DNA from: an uncultured bacterium
GTDB taxonomy: Bacteria > Desulfobacterota > Desulfobulbia > Desulfobulbales > Desulfobulbaceae
Length of the DNA stretch: 8,078 nucleotides
Assembly (NCBI GenBank): GCA_903896915.1
Contig: CAITZN010000090.1
Coordinates: 1-8,078, forward strand
Direction: 5' to 3'
The translations under genes were made by a program, and so were the position numbers. Each line of letters opens with the position of its first letter. Position 1 is the stretch's first letter. Below, piece after piece: positions 1 through 7,800 of the stretch. Below the pieces are notes generated by a model, which worked only from the letters and a program-made list of their open reading frames with translations, ran no database searches and had not been told where the DNA came from.

Positions 1-767
1 ATCTGGCAGCTATTCTCACCAGCCTGCAGGCTGGCGACGTCCTGTTCATTGACGAGATTCACCGGCTCAATCATGTGGTCGAGGAGATTCTCTATCCGGC
101 CATGGAGGATTTTCAACTCGACCTGGTCATCGGCCAGGGGCCCGGAGCACGGTCGGTGAAGATGGATCTGCCGCGATTTACCCTGATCGGCGCCACTACC
201 AGGACAGGGTTGTTGACGCCGCCGTTGCGCGACCGTTTTGGAGTCATCCTGCGGCTCGACTATTACAGCCCGGAAGAGTTGGTCACGATTGTGCAACGGT
301 CGGCCCGGCTGTTTAATATCGAGATCGACACCGATGGGGCCATGGAACTGGGCCGGCGGTCAAGAGGTACCCCACGTATTGCCAACCGGTTGCTACGGAG
401 GGTTCGCGATTACTCTGAAGTGGGCGGACATGCCGGCATCTCCCGGGACGTGGCCGATGAAGCCCTGACCATGCTCAGGGTTGACCGGCTTGGTCTGGAT
501 GAGATGGACCGGAGGATTCTGCTGACCCTGATCGAGAAGTTCCAGGGGGGACCCATTGGTATCGAGACCTTGTCGACAGCAGTGTGTGAGGAAAAAAACA
601 CCTTGGAAGATGTGTATGAACCGTTTCTCATCCAGTCCGGTTTTTTGATCCGTACACCCCGGGGACGTGTCGCCACCGCCGCCGCCTATGAGCATTTTCA
701 TTTGCCGCTCCGTCTTAATCCCCTGCAGCAGCCTGGTTTGTTTGATGAATCTGTAAAGAAAATCTGA
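1..767 (+). CDS. ruvB: Holliday junction branch migration helicase RuvB (C-terminal part; 5' end outside window)
   Basis: RuvB is the hexameric AAA+ motor that, with RuvA, drives branch migration of Holliday junctions in recombination and repair. About 254 residues are visible in the frame starting at base 3, compared with roughly 340 for a full protein, so the Walker A part lies upstream. Seen here in order: Walker B DEIHR (51-65), the sensor 1 region GATTR (189-203), the arginine-finger segment PLRDRFG (222-242), a sensor 2 stretch [13 protein letters not shown] (from about 364), and the RuvB C-terminal winged helix with [13 protein letters not shown] and a late [10 protein letters not shown]...RTPRGR segment. 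The frame ends in TGA at 765-767. The gene is separated from mraZ by 417 nt, so it is probably not part of the dcw operon. Family assignment is very secure. Confidence 0.97.
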   Translation, partial: LAAILTSLQAGDVLFIDEIHRLNHVVEEILYPAMEDFQLDLVIGQGPGARSVKMDLPRFTLIGATTRTGLLTPPLRDRFGVILRLDYYSPEELVTIVQRSARLFNIEIDTDGAMELGRRSRGTPRIANRLLRRVRDYSEVGGHAGISRDVADEALTMLRVDRLGLDEMDRRILLTLIEKFQGGPIGIETLSTAVCEEKNTLEDVYEPFLIQSGFLIRTPRGRVATAAAYEHFHLPLRLNPLQQPGLFDESVKKI

Positions 768-1065
768 ATTATTTCCCTCTCCCTCCGCTCTTCGGAAGAA
801 CCTTCGCTTCGCTTTTGCTCCAGACTTATACCGCACGCATGTTTTCCCCCTTTCCGGATTAAATATCGGTCGCCTCGGCCCTGCGAAATCCCTTGCACTG
901 CAGCTGGTCCTTGGTCGGTCATGAGAGGTGCTCTGGTTGCAGGGAGCGTCGGTCTTTCCTCGAGCGGTATTCCAGTCGCTATATGGCCGCAACTCTGTTC
1001 ACAATCGTTTAATTGTCAGGGTGCTGCAATCGCTCCGTCATCCCGTTATTCTGCTGTATTTTTTC
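768..1065. other. Intergenic region between ruvB and the mraZ promoter, no gene seen
   Basis: Roughly 300 bases with no supported gene on either strand. A 57-codon frame at 921-1094 has no ribosome binding site and runs into the mraZ promoter, so I do not call it. Reverse-strand frames here mostly overlap ruvB and resemble no known protein. I see no tRNA, no CRISPR-type repeat and no convincing ruvB terminator: short inverted repeats just after the ruvB stop are only 4 bp and lack a T tract. Confidence 0.6.
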
Positions 1066-1092
1066 TTGACTCTCTGGTCTGGTTCGTATACT
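1066..1092 (+). promoter_or_regulatory. Candidate sigma70-type promoter for mraZ/dcw cluster
   Basis: TTGACT at 1066-1071 matches the -35 consensus at 5 of 6 positions, and TATACT at 1087-1092 matches the -10 consensus at 5 of 6. The spacer is 15 nt, shorter than the preferred 17. A TACTAA at 1089-1094 would give a 17-nt spacer but is a poor -10. Transcription would begin near 1099, about 86 nt before the mraZ start and immediately ahead of the repeat array, which is the layout known for the mraZ promoter of other bacteria. The position is inferred from sequence only. Confidence 0.55.
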
Positions 1093-1105
1093 AATGAGAC
1101 ATAGA

Positions 1106-1150
1106 GTGGTGGAAAGTGGTTTAAAGGGGTTGATAATGGAGCGCTGGGCC
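1106..1150 (+). promoter_or_regulatory. Putative MraZ operator: G-rich motif repeated every 10 bp
   Basis: Successive blocks begin GTGGT (1106), GTGGT (1116), GGGGT (1126), ATGGA (1136) and more weakly GGGCC (1146), with the first two decamers GTGGTGGAAA and GTGGTTTAAA matching at 8 of 10 positions. In E. coli, MraZ binds TGGGN repeats separated by 5 bp, the same 10-bp period, and represses its own operon. The array sits between the candidate promoter and mraZ, so binding would be expected to block initiation or early elongation. The repeats are seen directly; binding by this MraZ is inferred. Confidence 0.65.
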
Positions 1151-1173
1151 GGGGTTCGGTCAGGGCGAAGGGG

Positions 1174-1180
1174 AAAGGAG
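1174..1180 (+). promoter_or_regulatory. Ribosome binding site of mraZ (supports GTG start)
   Basis: AAAGGAG lies 4 nt upstream of the GTG at 1185. The spacing is short, but this is the only good Shine-Dalgarno sequence nearby and the resulting N-terminus fits the MraZ family. Confidence 0.7.
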
Positions 1181-1184
1181 CAGG

Positions 1185-1637
1185 GTGCAACGATTTCGGA
1201 GTCACTCGGAACATAGTCTTGACCCGAAAGGGCGTCTGAATATCCCGGCACGGTTTCGCGATGTGCTCAGGGAGCAGTACGCTTCTGAGATGCTGATCGT
1301 TACCAACTGGCAGCAGTGCCTCCGCGCCTATCCGGTCCTCGAGTGGGAGGCAATGGAAGAAAAACTGCTTGACCAGGGCCGAATGCAGCCGAATTTCAGC
1401 AAATTTGTTCGCTATCTCATCGCTGGGGTAAGCGAGTGTCCTGTGGACAAGCAGGGGCGCATCCTGTTGCCGCCGACGCTGCGGGCAAGCTTTGCTATCG
1501 ATAAGGAAGTGGTCCTGGTTGGCATGCTGCAACACTTTGAGATTTGGGATAAAAATGCATGGGAACAAGAGACCAGGCATACCCGCGAATCATTTGAGGA
1601 GTTCAGCGTCGGCCTCTCCGCTTTGGGAATTTTGTAG
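1185..1637 (+). CDS. mraZ: Transcriptional regulator MraZ
   Basis: MraZ is a ring-forming DNA-binding protein of the AbrB/SpoVT superfamily that represses the division and cell wall cluster it heads. The 150-residue length is typical (E. coli 152). Two tandem half-domains are visible, each with the family signature: DPKGRLNIPARFR at residues 13-25 and DKQGRILLPPTLR at residues 88-100. The start is a GTG with AAAGGAG 4 nt upstream; the N-terminus RFRSHSEHSLDPKGR lines up with the usual family start, so no longer form is needed. It is the first gene after a candidate promoter and a 10-bp-periodic repeat array that probably is its own operator. The gap to rsmH is 15 nt. Nothing in the protein looks abnormal. 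Confidence 0.97.
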   Translation: MQRFRSHSEHSLDPKGRLNIPARFRDVLREQYASEMLIVTNWQQCLRAYPVLEWEAMEEKLLDQGRMQPNFSKFVRYLIAGVSECPVDKQGRILLPPTLRASFAIDKEVVLVGMLQHFEIWDKNAWEQETRHTRESFEEFSVGLSALGIL

Positions 1638-1652
1638 TTCATTGGGAGTCGT

Positions 1653-2546
1653 ATGCCGCTGACCCCTTCGGTCATCCATATACCGGTGCTGGAGAGCGAA
1701 GTGCTCGAATGGCTGCAACCGAAGAGTGATGGCCTGTATGTTGACGGAACTCTGGGGTTGGGCGGACATACTCAGGCACTCCTGGAAAAAACGGCCCCGA
1801 CGGGCCGGGTGATTGGTTTTGAATGGGATGAGGATGCCGCTGCCAAGGCAAGCGCGCGGTTATCTGGATATTCCGATCGGCTGCAGGTAGTGCGGGCCTC
1901 GTATGCGGACCTTCTGCCGGAACTCGAGCATATGGGTGTGGCGAGTATTGACGGGCTGGTCGCTGATCTCGGGGTCTCCTCAATGCAGCTTGATCAGGCG
2001 GAGCGAGGGTTCAGTTTCAGGGCAGATAGTGACCTTGATATGCGTATGGATCGACGGAACCCGGTGACTGCCGCTACGCTGGTTGCTCAGTTGTCCGAGG
2101 AGCAGTTGGCCGACGTTTTATATCATTACGGCGAGGAACGACAGGCGAGGAGGATCGCTCGCTTTTTGGTTGAAGCCAGGCTTGAGGAGCCGATTGCAAC
2201 CACTGGCAGGCTGGCGGCTATAGTCGCTGCCGCGGTTCCCAGAAAATATCATCCGCCGAAAGTGCATGTTGCAACTAAGGTTTTTCAGGCCTTGCGGATT
2301 GCCGTGAACGGGGAGTTGGATAATCTGACGAAGCTGTTGGCCGCAGTTCCGGAAGTTTTGGCAAAAGGAGCCAGGGTTTGCATCATTACTTTTCATTCCC
2401 TCGAGGATCGAATGGTGAAGCAAGCCTTTCAGCAGAATCCGGCGTATGCGGTGTTGACCAAACGGCCGATTAAACCTACGCCAGCGGAAATGCAGCAGAA
2501 TCCACGGTCTAGAAGTGCAAAGCTTCGGGTTGCGATGAGGGTTTGA
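1653..2546 (+). CDS. rsmH: 16S rRNA (cytosine(1402)-N4)-methyltransferase RsmH (MraW)
   Basis: RsmH uses S-adenosylmethionine to methylate N4 of C1402 in the decoding centre of 16S rRNA, in the cytoplasm. The 297-residue protein is near family length (E. coli 313). Visible features: HIPVLESEVLEWL near the N-terminus; SAM-binding DGTLGLGGH at residues 31-39; the acidic motif GFEWDEDA from residue 55; DGLVADLGVSSMQLD from residue 100, followed by the family stretch RGFSFRADSDLDMRMD; VATKVFQALRIAVNGEL in the second half; FHSLEDR at 247-253; and the basic C-terminal NPRSRSAKLRVA. The ATG at 1653 has GGGAG 4 nt upstream. It sits directly after mraZ, as in most bacteria, and is presumably cotranscribed. 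Confidence 0.97.
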   Translation: MPLTPSVIHIPVLESEVLEWLQPKSDGLYVDGTLGLGGHTQALLEKTAPTGRVIGFEWDEDAAAKASARLSGYSDRLQVVRASYADLLPELEHMGVASIDGLVADLGVSSMQLDQAERGFSFRADSDLDMRMDRRNPVTAATLVAQLSEEQLADVLYHYGEERQARRIARFLVEARLEEPIATTGRLAAIVAAAVPRKYHPPKVHVATKVFQALRIAVNGELDNLTKLLAAVPEVLAKGARVCIITFHSLEDRMVKQAFQQNPAYAVLTKRPIKPTPAEMQQNPRSRSAKLRVAMRV

Positions 2547-2584
2547 TTCTCAACTGAAGACGGTTGCCAAAGTGTATAAACAAG

Positions 2585-2593
2585 AAAAGGGAG
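2585..2593 (+). promoter_or_regulatory. Ribosome binding site that selects the ATG at 2602 for the FtsL-like gene
   Basis: AAAAGGGAG is 8 nt before the ATG at 2602, an ideal distance. The in-frame GTG at 2572 would give ten more residues but has no Shine-Dalgarno sequence upstream, and the ribosome binding site would lie within its coding sequence. Confidence 0.75.
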
Positions 2594-2601
2594 CACAGGG
2601 C

Positions 2602-2961
2602 ATGGCGTCAAATGTCAACATAAGAAGTTATAGGCTGCAGCAGGCATCCCTAAAGGCGGGACGACGAAAAATGTTCCTGTCCAAAATATCAATATCTTCA
2701 GAGACACAGAAGGGTATGGCAATCATGGTTGCTATTGCCTTGATCATGGGGTTGGCGATAACCCAATTTTTCCATGGACACATTGTGAAGACAAAAGCCA
2801 GCGTTATGCAACTGCAGAGTAAGAACGCTGTTGTTGGTAATGAAAACATGCGGTTGTTGGCCACTCGGGCACAGTTGGCGTCAAAAACAAAGATTGTATC
2901 GCATGCCGGGGTAAAATTGCATCTGTTTGAACCTGAAAAAGGGCAGGTGCATCGGATGTAG
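2602..2961 (+). CDS. ftsL: FtsL-like small bitopic division protein
   Basis: This 119-residue protein has the FtsL architecture: a basic cytoplasmic N-terminus (RSYRLQQ, GRRK), one membrane segment at about residues 38-57 (GMAIMVAIALIMGLAITQFF), then a heptad-like stretch at about 60-95 rich in Leu, Gln, Asn and Lys, and a short tail. FtsL forms a coiled coil with FtsB in the periplasm and links the divisome to the FtsW-FtsI synthase. FtsL sequences are poorly conserved, so the call rests on size, topology and its place between rsmH and an ftsI-like gene. I chose ATG 2602 over GTG 2572 because of the ribosome binding site. The stop at 2959-2961 is 7 nt from the start of the next gene, suggesting translational coupling. 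Confidence 0.75.
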   Translation: MASNVNIRSYRLQQASLKAGRRKMFLSKISISSETQKGMAIMVAIALIMGLAITQFFHGHIVKTKASVMQLQSKNAVVGNENMRLLATRAQLASKTKIVSHAGVKLHLFEPEKGQVHRM

Positions 2962-2968
2962 CTGTGTG

Positions 2969-4792
2969 ATGGCAATAACTCTAAAGTCGAAAAAAAATAA
3001 AAAGCGATGGTATTACTCCTTTTTACTCCTTGTTATTTTGCTGACAGCGGCTGGCGTGGTTCTGTATAGATGCCCCCCCTCCCTCCAGGATATCGGCAGG
3101 ATTATTCAGTCTGCTGTCGGCAAAATTTCACCTCTTTCAGCGGGCAAAACGCCCGCTGAAATTGTTTTAAGGGGCACGGTTTACGACCGGAAGTTCAACG
3201 AACTGGCGATAACGTATCGATTGTTTTCTCTGTCTGTTAATCCGGAGGAAGTGAGCGATCAACGCAAGGTCGCTGAAGCATTGGCCCCGTACACTAGTGA
3301 AAAGCCGGAAAGTATTGAGAAGCGGTTGAAAAGTTCACCTCGTTATCTGGAACTTGCTGGAAATCTAGATGAAAAGCAGTCGGCGCAGGTCAACGCGCTG
3401 CAACTCAAAGGTGTATATTGCAAGGCAGTGGAACCAAGATTCTATCCGGGTCACACCGCTGCGTCGCATGTCCTTGGATTCATGGGGGACGGTGTCGGAT
3501 TAGCCGGAGTTGAAGGGAAATACAATACGGTTTTGCAGGGAGGGACCTTCAGGCAAAACAATATACTGGATATTGATTTTCAAGGGAAGGAGAGCCTGGG
3601 AGGCGCTTCCACGGATATCATTCTCACTCTGGATCTTGATGTTCAGAAGCAATTGGAGAATCGTTTCCGCGAGTATCTGGCAGCGCAAGGGGCGGAGCGA
3701 GGAATGGGGTTGGTGATTGAACCGGGGAGCGGTCGTATTCTGGCCTTGGTGAATCAACCTTCCTTTAACCCTAATTATTTTTGGAAGGCAAACGAGAGTA
3801 ATAGGGTAAACCGGATTTATAACCATGTGCTCGATAAAGAACTGATCCGTCCCATCCTTGCCCGAGCAGCGGCTATTGAGCGAGAGGGGGTTAATGGCAC
3901 GGGGTTGCTCCCTGAAACAGTGGCGGCGCCTGATTATGGTTTCACCAGCGGGATGCTCGACACCTTTGAAAATCAGATTCAACTCTATGGTTCAGTTTTT
4001 GGCAATTGGGAGTCCGGGCCAAATGACCCGGAACAACCAGGGGCGGCCCCTTCGGTGACCGGAGTGCAGGTTGGTGTGACGTTGGCGAGTTTGGTCAACG
4101 GTGGATGGCGCATCACACCCTATGTGGTCGATTCTATTTACGATCATGCAACGGCCAAGCGGTATTGCCGCAGTAATGAGGCTACTAATAAAAGCCATGT
4201 TCTTGATCCGGCACTCAGTGTAAAGATTCGGCGAGAGTTGTTTGCCAAATGGGTGATGGAACAAGAAAATGTCATTGTTTTTACGGCGGATCGGCTCAAG
4301 TTGCTGAAAGAGAATGCTTTTTCGAAGTATTCCATTCAGGAGCTTTTTGTTGGATTGGCACCAGCCAAGCAACCAAAATTTCTTTTGCTGATGGCTATTG
4401 AGCAAGATCATCTCAATCCGATGCCGTCCGAAAAGAGCCTCAAAAAGACCGCATTGGAAGGGTTGGGCAAGGACTTGCTGGCACGGTTTGTCAAAGAACC
4501 GCCGCTCGAAGTAACACCGGAAAAGCCACCAAAACGAAATTCGGAAAATCTGCGGCAGTTTTTTATCAGTAAGCAGCTGAATTTTCATGAGGCTCCGGGC
4601 AAGGCGAAGGAACAGGTAGCCCTCATGCCGCTGGTTAAGGGGATGAGTCTACGCAAGGGGTTGCAACAGCTTAAACCGTACAAGATGAAGGTTCGGATCA
4701 GCGGCAGTGGCAGGATCGTCGCCCAATACCCACTTCCCGGCCAACCGCTGGCAGGAGTGGAGGAATGCATTTTGACACTGGATTCCAAATAA
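2969..4792 (+). CDS. FtsI/PBP2-like protein with PASTA domain, apparently lacking all transpeptidase catalytic motifs
   Basis: The 607-residue product has the layout of a class B penicillin-binding protein: a basic N-terminus, one membrane anchor at about 14-33, a pedestal domain (LRGTVYDRKFNELA at 67-80; FYPGHTAASHVLGFMGDGVGLAGVE at about 158-182), a transpeptidase-like domain beginning with TLDLDVQKQLE (220-230) and GLVIEPGSGRILALVNQPSFNP (about 247-268), VGLAPAKQPKFLLLMAIE (461-478), a proline-rich linker (510-523) and a C-terminal PASTA-like domain (about 551-606). The catalytic motifs are missing. The SxxK position (normally EPGSTFKP) reads LDKELIRP, with Glu291 for Ser and Arg294 for Lys; no SxN is found in the shortened segment after it; and the KTG position reads FTA (438-440). 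The frame is uninterrupted and both flanks of each lost motif still align, so this is not a frameshift. ATG 2969 is preferred over an upstream TTG (2927) that lies inside the FtsL-like gene; no strong ribosome binding site, coupling likely. Probably a non-catalytic divisome protein. Confidence 0.85.
   Translation: MAITLKSKKNKKRWYYSFLLLVILLTAAGVVLYRCPPSLQDIGRIIQSAVGKISPLSAGKTPAEIVLRGTVYDRKFNELAITYRLFSLSVNPEEVSDQRKVAEALAPYTSEKPESIEKRLKSSPRYLELAGNLDEKQSAQVNALQLKGVYCKAVEPRFYPGHTAASHVLGFMGDGVGLAGVEGKYNTVLQGGTFRQNNILDIDFQGKESLGGASTDIILTLDLDVQKQLENRFREYLAAQGAERGMGLVIEPGSGRILALVNQPSFNPNYFWKANESNRVNRIYNHVLDKELIRPILARAAAIEREGVNGTGLLPETVAAPDYGFTSGMLDTFENQIQLYGSVFGNWESGPNDPEQPGAAPSVTGVQVGVTLASLVNGGWRITPYVVDSIYDHATAKRYCRSNEATNKSHVLDPALSVKIRRELFAKWVMEQENVIVFTADRLKLLKENAFSKYSIQELFVGLAPAKQPKFLLLMAIEQDHLNPMPSEKSLKKTALEGLGKDLLARFVKEPPLEVTPEKPPKRNSENLRQFFISKQLNFHEAPGKAKEQVALMPLVKGMSLRKGLQQLKPYKMKVRISGSGRIVAQYPLPGQPLAGVEECILTLDSK
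3135..3168 (+). terminator. Perfect 11-bp hairpin with T-rich tail inside the PBP-like gene (terminator or attenuator candidate)
   Basis: TTTCAGCGGGC (3135-3145) is followed by a 5-nt loop AAAAC and its exact reverse complement GCCCGCTGAAA (3151-3161), then TTGTTTT (3162-3168). A GC-rich stem base-paired without mismatch, a small loop and a T-rich tail are the marks of a Rho-independent terminator, although the tail is interrupted by a G. It lies about 170 nt into an open reading frame, in the poorly conserved stretch between the membrane anchor and the pedestal. Ribosomes translating the gene would normally keep it unfolded, so it could cause premature termination only when translation fails. 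Its function is inferred. Confidence 0.45.
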
Positions 4793-4805
4793 TCGAGTAA
4801 CGGCT

Positions 4806-7800
4806 ATGATTACTTTTGCTGAAATCATAAAAGGTATAACACCCCTTGCAGCAGTGAAGGCTTCAACGTCGACACTTCAGCAGGCTGTTACCGCTGTCAC
4901 CTCCGATTCCAGAAACGTCATACCCGGCAGCATTTTTGTAGCCATCCAAGGAGAAAAAACTGATGGCCATGCCTTTATTCCCGAGGCTATCCAAAGAGGC
5001 TGTCTGGCGGTCGTCCTTGAAATGAAAGAGGGCTTAAGTGAACTCACCGTTCCAGCCATCCTGGTTCGTGACAGTCATGAGGCCATAAGTGAGCTGGCCG
5101 CGACCTGGTATGGGCATCCTGCCAAACAGTTACAGTTGATTGGCATTACCGGGACCAATGGTAAAACAACCTGCAGTTGGTTGATCGAGGGCATGCTGAT
5201 TGCCGCTGGTTATCGTCCTGGAGTGATTGGGACCGTCAATTACCGTTACCACGGATGCGATGGTCGTCTGCACATTCTCCAGGATGCGCCTTTGACTACG
5301 CCTGATCCCGTAGCTTTGCAAGGGCTTTTCAGGACAATGGCAGACAATCAGGTAACCCATGTCATCATGGAGGTTTCCTCGCATGCTCTCCAACAGAAAC
5401 GGTTGGGTCGCACCTGCTTTGACGTTGCCCTGTTCACCAATCTGAGCCGTGACCACCTCGATTATCATCCGACCATGGAACAGTATTTCGAGGCTAAAAA
5501 GCTTCTGTTTCAGCGGCATCTCAAACCACAAGGCGTAGCCGTAGTGGTTGCTGACACTGTCAAGCAAGGAACTGATTGGGGCATGCAGCTTGCTGAGTCC
5601 ATTGCTGGCGTTCCTCTTGTTCGCTGTGGTCTGTCGCCGCAATGCGAGGTGTCTGTCAGTGGACTGTCGCAGACCATAGAGGGCTTTAGTTGTTGCCTGC
5701 ATCTGAGAAAGAAGCGGGCTGCTTTTACTTCATCGCTGACAGGCGGTTTTAATGTGTTGAACGTCCTGGCTGCAGCCGGGGTCGGTTTGGGATTAGGGCT
5801 GCCAGTTGAGCAGATTTGCGAGGGGTTGGCAACAGTTGCAAGTGTACCTGGGCGTCTCCAGAGAGTAATGCTGCCGGGAGAGGGAGTTGCCACGGTACCG
5901 GTGGTTTTTGTCGATTACGCCCACACGCCGGATGCTTTAGAAAATGTGCTCCAGACTTTGCAAGAGGTGACAACCGGTCGCCTCATTTGTGTTTTTGGCT
6001 GTGGTGGCGATCGGGATAGGGGCAAAAGACCGTTGATGGGGACGATTGCCGGGCAATACGCCAATGTTGTTATTGTTACCTCTGATAATCCGAGAACTGA
6101 AGAGCCGGATGTTATCATCAAAGCCATTGTTGCGGGGGTTGCGGTCAGCGGTAAACAGCTCTGCTCTGTTCCGGAGTTGTTGAGCTACGACCAGCCGGTT
6201 GACGGTTATACGGCGATCAGTGACCGGAAGAGGGCGATTGCCGCAGCCTGCAGCCTAGCCCACCCTGGTGATAGCGTGCTCGTGGCAGGCAAAGGGCATG
6301 AGGATTACCAGATTGTCGGTACCGAGAAGAGATTTTTCGATGACCGTCTTGAGGTTGTTAACGGACTAGTGCGCTGGAATGAGCGGCACTTATTGACCGC
6401 CACCGGTGGCGAGGTCGTTGCTGGAAGGCAGCGGGATCTGTTGCACAAGATCTCGACCGATTCCCGCAATCTGCAGTGCGGTGATGTTTTTGTTGCTTTG
6501 AATGGTGAAACTTTCGACGGGCACGCCTACATCGACGCCGCTGTCGCCAATGGCGCAGCCGTAGTTATCGCCGAGCGGATACCGCAGCGGCTGGAGGCAA
6601 AGGTGTTGTATATCCAGGTTGCCGACACCCTGCAAGCCCTTGGGCAGCTGGCCGCCTACCGGCGTCGTCTTTTGGCGCCAAAGATCAAAGTGGCGGCCAT
6701 CACCGGGAGCTCAGGAAAAACCACTGTCAAGGAGATGACCGCCGGTATCTTCGCTCAGGCCTTGCTTGCAACAACCTGTACCGGGATCGATCCGCTTTTA
6801 AAGACCAAAGGGAATTTTAACAATCTGGTGGGCCTTCCTCTTTCCCTTCTGCCGCTTGAAGCAGGTCATCGGTTGGCCATTCTCGAGATGGGAATGAACA
6901 TCCCGGGAGAAATTGCCCGGCTGACCGCCATTGCTGACCCTGATATCGGTTGTATCAACAATGTCCATCCCGCGCATTTGCTGGGACTTGGCAGCATTGA
7001 AGGCGTAGCGGCTGCCAAGGGTGAGCTGTTTGCAGGTATGCGGCCCGAGGCCGTGCGGGTTGTCAACTGCGACGATCCCCATGTGCGGGCGCAGGCGCAG
7101 CAATCAGGCGGCGAGCAGATCGGTTTTGCAGTGAACGCTGTCGGGCGCCGGCACCATCCGCAGATTTGGGCTACCCGGCAAAGAAACTTGGGTGAGCAAG
7201 GCATGCGCTTCACCCTGCATATCGGTCCGTGGCGTGCCCGCATCACTGTGCCGGTTTACGGCAGCCACAATGTCTCCAATTGTACGGCTGCGGCCGCCAT
7301 CGCTCATGCCGCAGGAATCGATCCGGACACTATTGTCAAGGGGTTGCAGGGGTATATAGCCGTTGACAAACGACTAGTTGTTTCTGCATTACCGGGTGGG
7401 TTGCGGTTGGTCAACGATGCCTACAATGCCAATCCTGCCTCTATGGCAGCCGGGTTGCGGGCCGTGGCCGCCTTTGGCCGGGATTGCAAGCACGTCGCCG
7501 TTTTAGGCGATATGCTTGAACTCGGGTCAGCGTCGGATGCCTTGCATCGCGAGATCGGCACGCTGGTCGCGGCTCTTGGCTATGACCGCTTGGCGGTCAC
7601 TGGAACCCAGGCGGCAATTCTGGCCCAGGCTGCTGTGGATGCCGGGATGCAACAAGCCGATGTAAAGGTGTTTCCCGACCCGATGGCAATCGCTGCATGG
7701 CTCTGTCAGATGATGACGGACAGTGTGTTGCACAGCGGTGATTGGTTGCTGGTGAAGGGATCACGGGGAATGCGCATGGAACGATTCATCGAAGAACTTG

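Noticed and set aside
898..942. CTGCA ... TGCAG inverted repeat as a ruvB terminator
   Set aside because: The stem is only 5 bp with a loop of about 35 nt and no T tract, and it lies over 130 nt after the stop codon.
393..992. Reverse-strand frame of 199 codons across the ruvB 3' end
   Set aside because: It is largely antisense to the well-supported ruvB coding region, and its product resembles no known family.
921..1094. A 57-codon ATG frame in the ruvB-mraZ gap
   Set aside because: It has no ribosome binding site, no recognisable sequence, and it overlaps the mraZ promoter through the -10 element.
4013..4032. TCCGGG / CCCGGA inverted repeat in the PBP-like gene
   Set aside because: A 6-bp stem with an 8-nt loop and no T-rich tail; much weaker than the hairpin at 3135-3161 and expected by chance.
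4436..4450. SLKK (residues 490-493) as a replacement SxxK and KTA (493-495) as a replacement KTG
   Set aside because: Both lie after the VGLAPA strand, downstream of where all three active-site motifs should be, in a charged C-terminal helix. They are chance matches.
2969..4792. Frameshift or pseudogene as the cause of the missing PBP catalytic motifs
   Set aside because: The frame is open for 607 codons, and recognisable family sequence appears in the same frame before, between and after each lost motif. Other-frame translations of this stretch contain no displaced EPGSTFKP-like or SSN-like sequence.
6398..6411. 14-bp perfect palindrome CGCCACCGGTGGCG at the MurE-MurF junction as a recombination scar or operator
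   Set aside because: It encodes the conserved MurF Ala-Thr-Gly-Gly motif with GC-rich codons (GCC ACC GGT GGC), which gives a palindrome by itself; there is no loop or T tract.
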